From positions 1-64,000 of the forward strand of contig NZ_WAEM01000008.1 of NCBI RefSeq assembly GCF_008806775.1: a stretch of 64,000 nucleotides of DNA. The letters run 5' to 3'. Under the pieces are notes generated by a model. It worked only from the letters and a program-made list of their open reading frames with translations. It had not been told where the DNA came from and did no database searches. The stretch is from Flavobacterium luteum (GTDB lineage: Bacteria > Bacteroidota > Bacteroidia > Flavobacteriales > Flavobacteriaceae). The first letter of the stretch is position 1. Each line of letters begins with the position of its first letter. Made by a program: the position numbers and the translations under genes. Below are positions 32,138 through 41,800 of the stretch, piece by piece.

Positions 32138-32878
32138 ATGCCTATCTCACCAAATTTTACATCAATATTGTCTAAAGAATGGGAAATTAATTTCACGCAA
32201 TGTGCACCAAACGGTTTTCTAAAATATACTGATTTGTGCAATCTTTTGCAATTAACGGCTGCGGCACATTCTGAACTTGGTGGTATTAGTTTTTCAGATA
32301 TGCAAGAATTCAATCAGGCCTGGGTATTAAGCCGAATGCGAGTTGAAATATCAGAATTACCCAAATGGAAAGATACCGTAACGGTAAAAACATGGATTAA
32401 TTCTTTAGAAAATTCCCGTTCTGTTCGTGCTTTAGAAATGTATGTAAATGGTAAAAAGATAGTTGGTTCTGAAACTTTTTGGGTTGTTTTTAATACTAAA
32501 ATCCGAAGACCTGAACAACTAGCTTTACCTTATAATCATTTTGAATTGTATCCAGAACATAAAGCTACCAGGCAACCATTTTCTAAAATTAGTATTCCCG
32601 AGGAAAAAGAAATAGTTTTTGAAAAAACGGTTCAGCTATCCGATTTAGACAATGTAAATCATGTAAACAATGTAAAATACCTAGAATGGTGTTTGGATTT
32701 TGTTGATGAAAACCAAATTCTGAATCAAAATATAGAAAGCTTTAAGATGAATTTTCTAAAAGAATTATCCTTAAAAGATGAGGTAATACTTCATGAGAGT
32801 CAATCGATAAACAAAACTATTTTTAGCATTACAAAGGAAGATAAAAACTGTTTTGCTTTGCAATTGAACTGGAAATAA
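32138..32878 (+). CDS. Acyl-[acyl-carrier-protein] thioesterase
   Basis: This 246-residue double hot-dog thioesterase (PF01643 type) releases fatty acids from ACP. The first hot-dog has WVLSRMRVEI and TVKTWINSLENSRSVRAL. The second has the active-site region LDNVNHVNNVKYLEWCLD, with the conserved N-x-H-x-N pattern. It ends a co-directional run from the oxidoreductase gene. Fatty-acid synthesis genes (fabI, fabV) lie about 4 kb away on the other strand. Confidence 0.88.
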   Translation: MPISPNFTSILSKEWEINFTQCAPNGFLKYTDLCNLLQLTAAAHSELGGISFSDMQEFNQAWVLSRMRVEISELPKWKDTVTVKTWINSLENSRSVRALEMYVNGKKIVGSETFWVVFNTKIRRPEQLALPYNHFELYPEHKATRQPFSKISIPEEKEIVFEKTVQLSDLDNVNHVNNVKYLEWCLDFVDENQILNQNIESFKMNFLKELSLKDEVILHESQSINKTIFSITKEDKNCFALQLNWK

Positions 32879-32903
32879 AAAAGGCTCCGATTTCTCGAAG
32901 CCT
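32875..32903 (-). terminator. Terminator of rprY
   Basis: AGGCTCCGA (32882-32890), loop TTTC, TCGAAGCCT (32895-32903) pair at 8 of 9 positions. On the minus strand a T run follows. On the plus strand the T run is weak. Confidence 0.7.
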
Positions 32904-32911
32904 CATTACAT

Positions 32912-33628
32912 TTATACTGCCGCTTTGTTTTTTACGACCAATCGAAAACCTTCACCATGAATGTTTAAAATTTCAACATTCGGATCTGGTTTTAAGTATT
33001 TTCTTAGTTTAGCAATATACACATCCATACTTCTAGATGTAAAATAGTTATCGTCTCGCCAAATTTTTGTAAGAGCGAGTTCTCTAGGCATTAAATCATC
33101 TTCATAAACTGCCAACATTTTAAGCAATTCATTTTCTTTAGGAGATAACTTTATGGGCTCCTCATTTTTAAACGTTAAAAACCGAAGTTTAGAATTTAAA
33201 TGAAAATTACCGATTTGAAATTCAAATTTTACATGATCGTTTTTTACGTCGGTTGTTTTTCTTTGAATGATGGCTTTAATTTTCATCAACAAAACTTCTG
33301 AATCAAAAGGTTTGTTCAAATAATCATCGGCTCCTGCTTTGTATCCTTTAAGCACATCTTCTTTCATAGATTTCGCTGTAAGGAAAATAATAGGCACCTC
33401 TTTATTTTTTTCTCTTATTTCTTTTGCTAAAGTATACCCATCTTTATAAGGCATCATAACATCAAGGATGCATAAATCATAGGTATCCTTTTTAAATTTT
33501 TCAAATCCTTCCATTCCGTTTTTGGCCAATGTTACATCAAAATCATTGAGCATTAAGTAATCTTTTAATATTGCCCCAAAATTTTGGTCATCTTCTACTA
33601 AAAGAATTTTTTTATTGTCTGTTTCCAT
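32912..33628 (-). CDS. rprY: Response regulator RprY (OmpR family)
   Basis: This 238-residue DNA-binding regulator has a receiver domain with acidic pair E12/D13/D14, phospho-acceptor D56 in LCILDVMMPYKDG and a lysine in FLTAKS. The C-terminal winged helix is about residues 140-232 (LSPKENELLKML, then RSMDVYIAKLRKYL). It is 7 bp downstream of its kinase gene rprX. The RprXY pair is characteristic of Bacteroidota. Its targets in this organism are not known. Confidence 0.93.
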   Translation of the reverse strand: METDNKKILLVEDDQNFGAILKDYLMLNDFDVTLAKNGMEGFEKFKKDTYDLCILDVMMPYKDGYTLAKEIREKNKEVPIIFLTAKSMKEDVLKGYKAGADDYLNKPFDSEVLLMKIKAIIQRKTTDVKNDHVKFEFQIGNFHLNSKLRFLTFKNEEPIKLSPKENELLKMLAVYEDDLMPRELALTKIWRDDNYFTSRSMDVYIAKLRKYLKPDPNVEILNIHGEGFRLVVKNKAAV

Positions 33629-33635
33629 AATGTAT

Positions 33636-35222
33636 TTAGTTAATTAGTGGTATTTTTATTATAAACGTGCTTCCTTTTCCTTTTTCACTTTCAACGAATA
33701 TTTCGCCGTTGTGATCTTCTACAATCCTTTTAACATAAGCGAGACCCAATCCGTGCCCTTTAACGTTATGTAAATCTCCTGTATGCTCACGATAGAATTT
33801 TTCAAAAATTCTTTTTTGAGCTGCTTTACTCATTCCTGATCCTTGATCTTTAATCTTAATGATAACGAAATCTTTTATGTTTTCGGTATAAATATCTATT
33901 TTGGGTACATTGGGAGAATATTTTATTGCATTATCTAAAACATTTACAATTACATTTGTAAAATGTACATCATTTAGCAAAACTGTCGTTCTGTTAGCTT
34001 GTAAATGAGTTGTAATAGTTCCGTCTCTGTCTTCAATTATTAAATTTACATGCTCAATAGCATCTTCAATTATGTCATGAATATTGTTTGACTCTTTGGC
34101 AATGTCTAACTCCCTTTTTTCTAATTTTGAAATCCGAAGTACGTTTTCTACTTGTGCATGCATTCGTTTATTCTCATCACGAATCATTTGTAAATACCTA
34201 TTTATTTTTTCTTTATCTTGAATTACTTTAGGATTTTTTATTGCATCAAGTGCTAGGTTTATTGTAGCAATTGGTGTTTTAAATTCATGAGTCATATTAT
34301 TTATAAAATCAGTTTTAATTTCTGAAATCTGACGCTGACGAATTAATTGATTTAAAGCACTAGAATAGGCAATAATTATAATGAGCGTAAAAATGATTGA
34401 CAACAATGTAATCCCTACTAATTCAGAAAATAAAAACTTTTGTTTATGAGGAAAACTAACCAATAATTGGTATTTATTATTGCCTTCATTATCTGTAAAA
34501 ATAGGTATGGAATAGGTCGAGTTTTTGTTAAATTTAAACCTATCCGATTTTACTTTTGTTGCTAAACCATTGCTGTAAATTCCAAATTCAAAAGGGGTTT
34601 TAACTTCATATTCTTTCAACTCAATTTCAAGTAGTTTTTGAAGTTTCTCTATAGAAACTCTGTCTTGTAAAGGTTTAACAGCAGCAATATCTTTAAAAAA
34701 TATTTCAAATTGAGCATTCTCAAGAATATCTAATTTATCCGATTTTTGAATTTTAATATCTGGAGTTACTTTTTGCTGAACTCCTGAATTATCAATATCA
34801 TTATTGTTGTATACTTCAGTAATCCTTTTTGACGAAAAGTTTTTAAGCTTTTTTATACTGTCGGTTTTTTTGTCAAAGAACGAAGAAGACACATTAAAAT
34901 CTTCTGATACTATGTTATTGGAATAAATGATCGTTTCATTCGTGCGAGAATCTCTCTGATAGTATCCAAATTCAAGAAAATCACTCTTTTCAGGCTCTTT
35001 ACCTATACTATCTTTTAATTTTTTATACTTGTCAATAAAACTATAGGCTTCTTCCTTTTGAAGCTTATCAGCAACGTTTCCAATTACCTGAGTAACATGG
35101 TATCGAAATTGCTCATCATTGTTTTTGAAAGAAGTGTTAAACCAATAAACTTGCACAAGAATTATTCCTATTAAGGATAAACTCATTAAAACTACAAGCA
35201 ACCTGAAAAACAATTTATTCAT
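33636..35222 (-). CDS. rprX: Sensor histidine kinase RprX
   Basis: This 528-residue membrane kinase has a first transmembrane helix at about residues 5-27, a periplasmic sensor region of roughly 230 residues, a second helix at about 255-280 (LVGITLLSIIFTLIIIIAYS), the H box NNMTHEFKTPIATI, an N box with DNAIKYSPN, and G boxes DQGSGMS and GHGLGLAYV. An upstream in-frame codon at 35240 is rejected. The promoter at 35228-35256 predicts transcription starting at or next to the ATG at 35222, so the message may be leaderless. Confidence 0.92.
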   Translation of the reverse strand: MNKLFFRLLVVLMSLSLIGIILVQVYWFNTSFKNNDEQFRYHVTQVIGNVADKLQKEEAYSFIDKYKKLKDSIGKEPEKSDFLEFGYYQRDSRTNETIIYSNNIVSEDFNVSSSFFDKKTDSIKKLKNFSSKRITEVYNNNDIDNSGVQQKVTPDIKIQKSDKLDILENAQFEIFFKDIAAVKPLQDRVSIEKLQKLLEIELKEYEVKTPFEFGIYSNGLATKVKSDRFKFNKNSTYSIPIFTDNEGNNKYQLLVSFPHKQKFLFSELVGITLLSIIFTLIIIIAYSSALNQLIRQRQISEIKTDFINNMTHEFKTPIATINLALDAIKNPKVIQDKEKINRYLQMIRDENKRMHAQVENVLRISKLEKRELDIAKESNNIHDIIEDAIEHVNLIIEDRDGTITTHLQANRTTVLLNDVHFTNVIVNVLDNAIKYSPNVPKIDIYTENIKDFVIIKIKDQGSGMSKAAQKRIFEKFYREHTGDLHNVKGHGLGLAYVKRIVEDHNGEIFVESEKGKGSTFIIKIPLIN

Positions 35223-35227
35223 CGATA

Positions 35228-35256
35228 CAAAGTTAAACAATTTAACATTTATTCAA
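35228..35256 (-). promoter_or_regulatory. Promoter of rprXY
   Basis: Minus strand TTG (35256-35254), 18-nt spacer, TAACTTTG (35235-35228). The last base is only 6 nt from the ATG at 35222. Confidence 0.65.
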
Positions 35257-35294
35257 TCAATATATTAACCAAAGATTAACAAATGTTAATAATA

Positions 35295-35879
35295 TTACTG
35301 AATTGCAATTTTTTTAAGAATTTCATCTACCTGAAGCATCATCTCTTTCTTATTTGTATTTTCAATAATAAAGTCGCTATTCTTAATTCGTTGCTCGTCT
35401 AACCATTGATTTTCCATTCTCTTAAGCACATCTTCACGTGAAATAGAATCTCTTATCATAACTCTTTTAATTCTTGTTTCAATGGGAGCAATTACCGAAA
35501 TCACAAAATCACATTGCTTATAACTCCCGCTTTCAAATAATATTGCAGTTTCATATACGACAAAATCAAAATTAGAGTTTTGCAATACCCAACTTTTAAA
35601 ATGCTTTTTTACTGCAGGATGAATTATCGCATTTAATTGCTTTAATTTATCTTTATCATTGAAAACAATTTGAGAGACTTTTACCCTATCTAATTTTTCA
35701 TTATTAAATACTTCATCTCCGAAAATCTTTCGAATTGATATCAGAATTTCAGGTGATTCTGTAATTTTTCTTGCTTCATCATCAGCTATATATACAGGAA
35801 TTCCTTTCTCAGCAAAATAATTGGCAATGGTTGTTTTTCCGCTTCCAATGCCTCCAGTTAATCCTATAATTTTTGTCAT
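35295..35879 (-). CDS. coaE: Dephospho-CoA kinase
   Basis: This 194-residue P-loop kinase phosphorylates dephospho-CoA, the last CoA step. The Walker A motif is GLTGGIGSGKTT (residues 6-17). YIADDEARKI and a C-terminal lid with NQWLDEQRIKNSDFII are typical. It overlaps the glycosyltransferase gene by 4 bp. Another CoA gene, coaBC, lies 6 kb away on the same strand. Confidence 0.95.
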   Translation of the reverse strand: MTKIIGLTGGIGSGKTTIANYFAEKGIPVYIADDEARKITESPEILISIRKIFGDEVFNNEKLDRVKVSQIVFNDKDKLKQLNAIIHPAVKKHFKSWVLQNSNFDFVVYETAILFESGSYKQCDFVISVIAPIETRIKRVMIRDSISREDVLKRMENQWLDEQRIKNSDFIIENTNKKEMMLQVDEILKKIAIQ

Positions 35880-36874
35880 GATTTAAAGAATAATTCAGGA
35901 AATGCTTTTTGAGGATTTTGTTTTAATACTATTATTTTGAAATAGGAATTAATGAATCCCAAACCATAACCAAAAAACTGTTTCCAAACTGCAATAACAG
36001 ATAAGTAACCTATTTTTATGCTCTTATTTTGATAGCTGGAAAATACAAAAATCATTAAAAAATAGAAAACATAACACTTAAATAGTGTGTCATGTAAAAG
36101 TATCAATAAGAAAACCGAAATACCAAAACCAATACTAAAAACCGATGGAAAAAAATAAGTGAGCTTATTGTATTGAGGATATCTGCTATTTAAAATAGGC
36201 CTTGCCTTGCCAAATTTATTTACCTGAATTGAAAACTTATTCCAATCGATTCTTCGTTTATGATACACAAAAGCGTTAGGAAACAATTTGGTTTCAAATC
36301 CTAAATTCCATAATCGAATCGTTAAATCAGGATCTTCACCGGGATGAATGTTTCCAAAACCACCTGAAACTTCAAAAGCTTTTTTAGACAATCCCATATT
36401 GAAACTTCTAGGTTGAAATTTATCTATTTTCTCAGACCCTCCTCGAATTCCGCCTGTGGTTAAAAAAGAAGTCATTGCAAAATTTATGGCTTTCTGTACA
36501 TCTGAAAAAGAATCTAAAGCTTTATCGGGTCCGCCAAAGCAATCTACATAATTGTTTTCTAAGCTTCTAGCAACTTCAGACAAATAGTGTTTTGGAATAA
36601 TACAATCTGAATCGAAAATAATAAAATAATCGCCTTTTGCTTTTTTCATTCCAAAATTTCTAGAATCTCCAGGCCCTGAATTTTCTTTGAAATAGTAGGA
36701 AATATTTAGTTTATTTTGATAATTCTCGACAATGTTCTTACAAGTTATTGTCGATCCATCTTCAATAATTACAACTTCAAAATCAGCACTATAATCTGAT
36801 AATAACAAACTTTCTAAAAGCTCATTTACTTCATCGGGTCTATTATAAACTGGAATAATTAATGAAAAAAACAT
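35876..36874 (-). CDS. Family 2 glycosyltransferase, membrane-associated
   Basis: This 332-residue GT-A glycosyltransferase begins SLIIPVYNRPDEVNELLESL. The nucleotide-sugar/metal motif is FDSDCIIP (D-x-D). GPGDSRNFGMKKAKGDYF and HPGEDPDLTIRLWNLGFET are acceptor-side motifs. One or two hydrophobic segments near residues 240-290 suggest membrane attachment. The sugar and acceptor are unknown. It is coupled to coaE. Confidence 0.87.
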   Translation of the reverse strand: MFFSLIIPVYNRPDEVNELLESLLLSDYSADFEVVIIEDGSTITCKNIVENYQNKLNISYYFKENSGPGDSRNFGMKKAKGDYFIIFDSDCIIPKHYLSEVARSLENNYVDCFGGPDKALDSFSDVQKAINFAMTSFLTTGGIRGGSEKIDKFQPRSFNMGLSKKAFEVSGGFGNIHPGEDPDLTIRLWNLGFETKLFPNAFVYHKRRIDWNKFSIQVNKFGKARPILNSRYPQYNKLTYFFPSVFSIGFGISVFLLILLHDTLFKCYVFYFLMIFVFSSYQNKSIKIGYLSVIAVWKQFFGYGLGFINSYFKIIVLKQNPQKAFPELFFKS

Positions 36875-36909
36875 GTTTCACTTTTTTTAACAAATATAAA
36901 CTTTATAGA

Positions 36910-36938
36910 AAACAAAAACCATCTAATTGATGGGTTTT
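36910..36938 (-). terminator. Terminator of fabI
   Basis: AAAAACCATC (36914-36923), loop TAATT, GATGGGTTTT (36929-36938) pair with one mismatch. On the minus strand it is followed by T runs. Confidence 0.7.
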
Positions 36939-36958
36939 AAGTTTAAATTAATTTGGAT

Positions 36959-37768
36959 TTACTCTTTAAAATGATCTAGAATTTCCTGACTAACTCCCAT
37001 ATTAGAAAATCCTCCGTCATTATACAAATTTTGTAACGTTACTTTCTTAGTTAAATCTGAAAACAAAGTAACCGTATAATTAGCACAATCTAAAGCAGTT
37101 GCATTGCCTAATGGCGACATTTTATCGGAATAGGCTATAAAATCATCAAAGCCTTTTACCCCATGTCCTGCCTTCGTAGCTGTAGGCGATTGTGAAATTG
37201 TGTTGACTCTTACCTTCTTGTTTTTACCAAAAAAATAGCCAAAACTTCTCGCAATAGATTCTAAATAGGCTTTATTGTCAGCCATATCATTATAGTCTGG
37301 AAAAACGCGTTGTGCCGCCATGTAAGACAACGCAACGATGCTTCCCCACTCGTTCATAGCTTCTTTTTTGTATAATACTTGCATTACTTTATGAAATGAA
37401 AGAGCTGATACGTTCCAGCCTTTTTCTGTAAATTCGTAATTTTCATTGGTGTAATGATTGCCTTTTCGAACATTTACTGACATCCCTATTGAATGAAGCA
37501 CAAAATCAATTTTACCGCCTAAAATTTGTACCGCTTCATCAACAAGATGTTCTAAATCAGAAACCGAAGTGGCATCGGCTGGAATAATTTGAGCATTGGT
37601 TTTTAACGCTAATTTGTCAATTGTTCCCATTCTTATAGATGCTGGTGCATTTGTCAATACAAAAGTACCTCCTTCTTCATGAACACGCTCTGCCGTTTTC
37701 CAAGCAATTGAATTTTCATCTAAAGCTCCAAAAATAATTCCTCGTTTTCCTTTTAATAAATTGTACAT
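36959..37768 (-). CDS. fabI: Enoyl-[acyl-carrier-protein] reductase (NADH)
   Basis: This 269-residue short-chain dehydrogenase carries out the last reduction of fatty-acid elongation. The nucleotide loop is GIIFGALDENSIAW, and the catalytic Y-x6-K pair is in PDYNDMADNK. SQSPTATKAGHGVKGF covers the substrate-binding loop region. It stands directly downstream of fabV, an unrelated enoyl reductase, with a terminator between them, so the two are separately transcribed. Confidence 0.94.
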   Translation of the reverse strand: MYNLLKGKRGIIFGALDENSIAWKTAERVHEEGGTFVLTNAPASIRMGTIDKLALKTNAQIIPADATSVSDLEHLVDEAVQILGGKIDFVLHSIGMSVNVRKGNHYTNENYEFTEKGWNVSALSFHKVMQVLYKKEAMNEWGSIVALSYMAAQRVFPDYNDMADNKAYLESIARSFGYFFGKNKKVRVNTISQSPTATKAGHGVKGFDDFIAYSDKMSPLGNATALDCANYTVTLFSDLTKKVTLQNLYNDGGFSNMGVSQEILDHFKE

Positions 37769-37804
37769 ATTCTAAAATTATAAATAAATTTCTATTTGTT
37801 TTTA

Positions 37805-37854
37805 ATAAAAAACATCTAAACCCTTTACTATAAAAGTAAAGAAATTTAGATGTT
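37805..37854 (-). terminator. Terminator of fabV
   Basis: AACATCTAAA (37811-37820) pairs with TTTAGATGTT (37845-37854), and CTTTAC/GTAAAG forms an inner stem. The minus strand continues in a T run. Confidence 0.85.
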
Positions 37855-37872
37855 ACTTGTTTGTGAAAACAA

Positions 37873-39063
37873 CTATTTTATACTATCTACATTTACCATT
37901 TCATTGGCGTCAGCTGAATAATCTACACCTTCAAATCCAAATCCAAATAGGTTATAAAAATCTTTCCTGTATCCTTCTAAATCGCCTATTTCTGGTAAAT
38001 TCTCGGTTGTTGCAAATGCCCATAATTTCGAAACTTCATCTTGAACTTCGGCATCCAATTCCCAATCATCAATTCTTATTCTTCCTTTTTCATCAACTGG
38101 AACAGCTGCTCCAGTAAACAATCGTTGTTGGTACAATCGTTGAATTTGTTCAATACAACCTTCATGAGTTCCTTTAGCTTTCATGATTTTATACAATAAA
38201 GAAATATACAAAGGAATTACGGGTATTGCTGAACTTGCTTGGGTAACCAAAGCTTTATTGACTGAAACGAATGCATTTCCGTTAATACTTTTTAGACTGT
38301 CTTTAATAGAAAAAGCAGTAGCTTCAAGATGGTCTTTTGCACGACCAATGGTTCCGTTTCTGTAGACGGCTTCTGTTAAAGATGATCCAATATAAGAATA
38401 GGCAACTGTCGTTGCGCCATCAGCTAATAAATTATTTTGTTTTAAAGCGTCAATCCACATCGACCAATCCTCACCTCCCATTACTACAACCGTATTTTCA
38501 ATGTCGTCGCCACTGCAAGGCTCAATAGTAATTTCAGATACTTTTCCTGAATGAAAATCTACCGTATTATTGGTAAACGTTTGCCCTATTGGTTTTAAAA
38601 CCGAACGATGTAAAACACCAGTAGTTGGATGCAAACGAACAGGGGACGCTAAACTATAAATAACTAAATCAACTTGTCCTAAATCAGCTTTTATTAGATC
38701 AATCGTTTGCTGTTTGATTTCGTTAGAAAACGCATCACCGTTTATACTTTTTGCATATAAACCCTCTTTTGCAGCTTCTTTTTCGAAAGCTGCAGCATTG
38801 TACCATCCTGGAGAAGCCGTTTTTCCTTCAGTAGGTGGTTTTTCAAAAAATACTCCAATCGTTGCTGCATCAGAACCAAATGCACTTGCAATTCTAGACG
38901 CCAATCCGAATCCAGTTGAAGCTCCAATTACTAATACTCTTTTTGCCCCATCAATAGGCCCTTTTGATTTTATATATTCTATCTGATTTTTAACGCTTTG
39001 TTCGCATCCCTTTGGGTGGGCAGTTAAACAAATAAATCCTCTCATTCTTGGTTCAATAATCAT
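37873..39063 (-). CDS. fabV: Enoyl-ACP/trans-2-enoyl-CoA reductase FabV
   Basis: This 396-residue reductase of the FabV/TER family is about 60% longer than FabI. VLVIGASTGFGLASRIASAF is the NADH loop (residues about 44-63). The catalytic Y-x8-K reads YRNGTIGRAK, the spacing that defines FabV. VYSLASPVR precedes it. FabV enzymes are naturally resistant to triclosan in other bacteria. It may act on ACP- or CoA-linked substrates. Having fabV next to fabI suggests division of labour or a back-up. Confidence 0.94.
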   Translation of the reverse strand: MIIEPRMRGFICLTAHPKGCEQSVKNQIEYIKSKGPIDGAKRVLVIGASTGFGLASRIASAFGSDAATIGVFFEKPPTEGKTASPGWYNAAAFEKEAAKEGLYAKSINGDAFSNEIKQQTIDLIKADLGQVDLVIYSLASPVRLHPTTGVLHRSVLKPIGQTFTNNTVDFHSGKVSEITIEPCSGDDIENTVVVMGGEDWSMWIDALKQNNLLADGATTVAYSYIGSSLTEAVYRNGTIGRAKDHLEATAFSIKDSLKSINGNAFVSVNKALVTQASSAIPVIPLYISLLYKIMKAKGTHEGCIEQIQRLYQQRLFTGAAVPVDEKGRIRIDDWELDAEVQDEVSKLWAFATTENLPEIGDLEGYRKDFYNLFGFGFEGVDYSADANEMVNVDSIK

Positions 39064-39139
39064 ACTTAAAATGTTAATCGGTTTATCTAAAATTTAAATT
39101 GGAATTCATGTTATTAGGATGTAAATATAATTGATATTT

Positions 39140-40792
39140 TTAGTCTAACAAGGCTTTTGCATGAATTAAAGCCGATTCTGAAACAACAGTTCCTGACAGC
39201 ATTTGAGCAATTTCTATAACCCTCTCCTCAGCAGATAATAATTTTAATTCGGAATGTGTCATTTCTTGAAGAGTCGTTTTAAAAACCTTAAAATGACTGT
39301 TTCCTTTAGCAGCGATTTGAGGCAAATGGGTAATGGCAAACACTTGCATGCTTTTACTCATTTCTTTCATAATATCACCCATTTTGATGGCGATTTCTCC
39401 AGAAACTCCAGTATCAATTTCATCAAAAATAATGGTTGGTAATTTTGAATATTGTGCTAATATAGCTTTTACAGCGAGCATAATTCTGGATAATTCTCCA
39501 CCAGAGGCTACTTTTTTAAGCAGCCCAAAATCTGAACCTTTGTTTGCTGAAAATAAAAATTGCAATTCATCTTTTCCGTTTTGAAAATAATTTAATGTTG
39601 CATTAACTTCAATATTAAAACGAACATTTGGCATACCCAATTGTTCTAGAATCGCAATCAATTTTTGAGTTAAAGTTGGTATCGCTTTTTTTCTATTAGA
39701 ATGAATTAAATTTGAAATGCTATCTAACGCAATTACCGACTGTTGAATTTGGTTTTCTAAAATAATAATTTGATTTTCTAAAGTACTTACTGCAACAACT
39801 TTAGTATCTAAATCGTTTTGAATTTGCAATAATTCTTGAACACTTAAAACCTGATGTTTTTTTTGAAGACTATAAATTAATTGTAATTTTTGAGTCACTA
39901 TTTCTAATTGCTCAGGATCGTTTATAAGATTCTCGACAACTTGATTTAACTCGTTAACAATATCGTCTAACTCAATTACAACGCTGTTTACTCTATCGAA
40001 TAATGATTGATATTCGGAAGAAAAACCAGTTGTTTTTTGCAAAGAATTTTTAATTTCTTTTAAATTCTGCAACACTCCAAACTGTTCGTCAGAGGCTATA
40101 CTCAGTGCTTTTTCGACATTTTCTTTTATCGCCTCAACATTAGATAATTTTTCTAAAATCAATTCTAACTCTTCTTGATTACTTGACTCTAATTTGGCTT
40201 GAAGCAACTCTTCTAATAAAAAAGCGTTATAATCTTGCTCCTTTAAAGCCAATTGCATTTGGGAATTTAAATCTAACAAGTCGGATTTTTGGTTCTTGAA
40301 CAACTTAAATGAGGCACTATATTTTTCTAGTAATTCCTGATTGTTTGCTATAGAATCTATAATTTGAAATTGAAAATCTTCATCGGATAATTCTTGAGTT
40401 TGATGTTGTGAATGGATATCAATTAAATACAAACTCAAATCTTGCAATTCCTGAAGATTTACTGGAGTATCATTTATAAAAGCTCTCGATTTACCCGAAG
40501 GCAAAATCTCCCTTCTAATAATGGTTTGGTCTTCATAATCTAAATCATTTGCCGTAAAAAAAGGCTGCAAATTGTAGTCTGAAATTTGAAAATGAGCTTC
40601 AATAATACATTTTTCACTTTTATTTTTAAGAGAAGACAAATCGGCTCTTTTTCCTAAAACTAATCCTAAAGCACCTAAAAGTATTGACTTCCCAGCACCT
40701 GTTTCTCCAGTAATTATTGATAATCCTTTTGAAAAATCAATTGATAATTTTTCAATCAAAGCATAATTTTCGATAGAAAGTGTTGTTATCAT
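39140..40792 (-). CDS. recN: DNA repair protein RecN
   Basis: This 550-residue SMC-like ATPase acts in double-strand break repair. The N-terminal Walker A is GETGAGKSILLGAL (residues 30-43). A long coiled coil occupies about 150-370. The ABC signature is KVASGGELSRIMLA and Walker B is TIIFDEIDTGVSGE. It is the last gene of the block that begins with bamD, 45 bp after the DUF4835 gene. Confidence 0.96.
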   Translation of the reverse strand: MITTLSIENYALIEKLSIDFSKGLSIITGETGAGKSILLGALGLVLGKRADLSSLKNKSEKCIIEAHFQISDYNLQPFFTANDLDYEDQTIIRREILPSGKSRAFINDTPVNLQELQDLSLYLIDIHSQHQTQELSDEDFQFQIIDSIANNQELLEKYSASFKLFKNQKSDLLDLNSQMQLALKEQDYNAFLLEELLQAKLESSNQEELELILEKLSNVEAIKENVEKALSIASDEQFGVLQNLKEIKNSLQKTTGFSSEYQSLFDRVNSVVIELDDIVNELNQVVENLINDPEQLEIVTQKLQLIYSLQKKHQVLSVQELLQIQNDLDTKVVAVSTLENQIIILENQIQQSVIALDSISNLIHSNRKKAIPTLTQKLIAILEQLGMPNVRFNIEVNATLNYFQNGKDELQFLFSANKGSDFGLLKKVASGGELSRIMLAVKAILAQYSKLPTIIFDEIDTGVSGEIAIKMGDIMKEMSKSMQVFAITHLPQIAAKGNSHFKVFKTTLQEMTHSELKLLSAEERVIEIAQMLSGTVVSESALIHAKALLD

Positions 40793-40837
40793 TTAGAGCT
40801 GGAATAGGGTAATTTTAATTTTTTGAAAACCATTCAT

Positions 40838-41722
40838 TTATCTAATTTCAGACCATTTAGCAGCATTTAAAGGAGAAACTCTGTTTAAATTAGTTACTAA
40901 ATCGTCTATTGGAATATTTGGTCCACCAGAAAAAATAGAAACAATTTCATCTGATTTTGCATCAAAAAAAATACGAGATAAAAAGGCGTTCGGACGAATT
41001 GAGTTTATTTTTGAAAACGATTCAATTGCAGATTTAATTTTAGATTTAGCCCCTTTTATATCTGCATTCATAGTATCTAATCCTGACAAATGATATTGAA
41101 ACATTGCTTCTCTAAAAACACTAAAAGTGTTTGACATAATGTCATTTAGAAGATGGAATCTATTTTGGTTACTATCGCCTTGAGACCAACCTTTATAACC
41201 GCCGTTTTGAGCAACAGAAGTTATTTCTTGCGCAGTTTCAAAACTAGATGTTCCACCGTTTAGTGCAAAAGTATCAGCATCAATGCCAATTATCATGTAA
41301 CAGTAATAAGCAATCACTGATAATAAATTAGAATCGAAATTGGCTGGATTGAAAATTAAATTTTGAAATTCAGTATAAGTAAAACTAAAATCTTTATCGT
41401 TGTAATTAAACACTGGCGAGGAATACGTAGAATTATAAACTGCTCTTGATGATTGCACTTGCAATGTTGATGTGAATTTATCAACATCATATGAAGTAAC
41501 ATTTATAACCATCGAACAATTTATTCTTTCGTAAGGTTTGTATTCTTTTCCTGTCCAATTGGTTTTATTAATAAAGTCTGACAATGCTTTTTCTAGAGTG
41601 CCAAATATTTGATTGTTGGTTCGCGTTACTTGGTCAAAATTTACTTTTACAACACAATTAAGCTCTTGAGCATTTACAAAGGGCACTGAAAACAGCAGAA
41701 AAAAAACAAAAATTTTATTCAT
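40838..41722 (-). CDS. DUF4835 family exported protein
   Basis: This 294-residue protein has a signal peptide (residues 1-18, ending FVNAQ), then ELNCVVKVNFDQV. It matches DUF4835 by its length and the blocks YNDKDFSFTYTEFQ, ILSVIAYYCYMIIG-like and YFDAKSDEIVSIFSG-like near the C-terminus. The function is unknown. It lies between coaBC and recN in an order I know from many Flavobacteriaceae, so a link to the envelope (with bamD) is possible. Confidence 0.82.
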   Translation of the reverse strand: MNKIFVFFLLFSVPFVNAQELNCVVKVNFDQVTRTNNQIFGTLEKALSDFINKTNWTGKEYKPYERINCSMVINVTSYDVDKFTSTLQVQSSRAVYNSTYSSPVFNYNDKDFSFTYTEFQNLIFNPANFDSNLLSVIAYYCYMIIGIDADTFALNGGTSSFETAQEITSVAQNGGYKGWSQGDSNQNRFHLLNDIMSNTFSVFREAMFQYHLSGLDTMNADIKGAKSKIKSAIESFSKINSIRPNAFLSRIFFDAKSDEIVSIFSGGPNIPIDDLVTNLNRVSPLNAAKWSEIR

Positions 41723-41800
41723 ATTTGTAAAAGATATTATTAAAGGTCATAAATGGTATCCGCTTTTCACTGATTTGTGTTTGCTAAAGCAAACTTCTAG

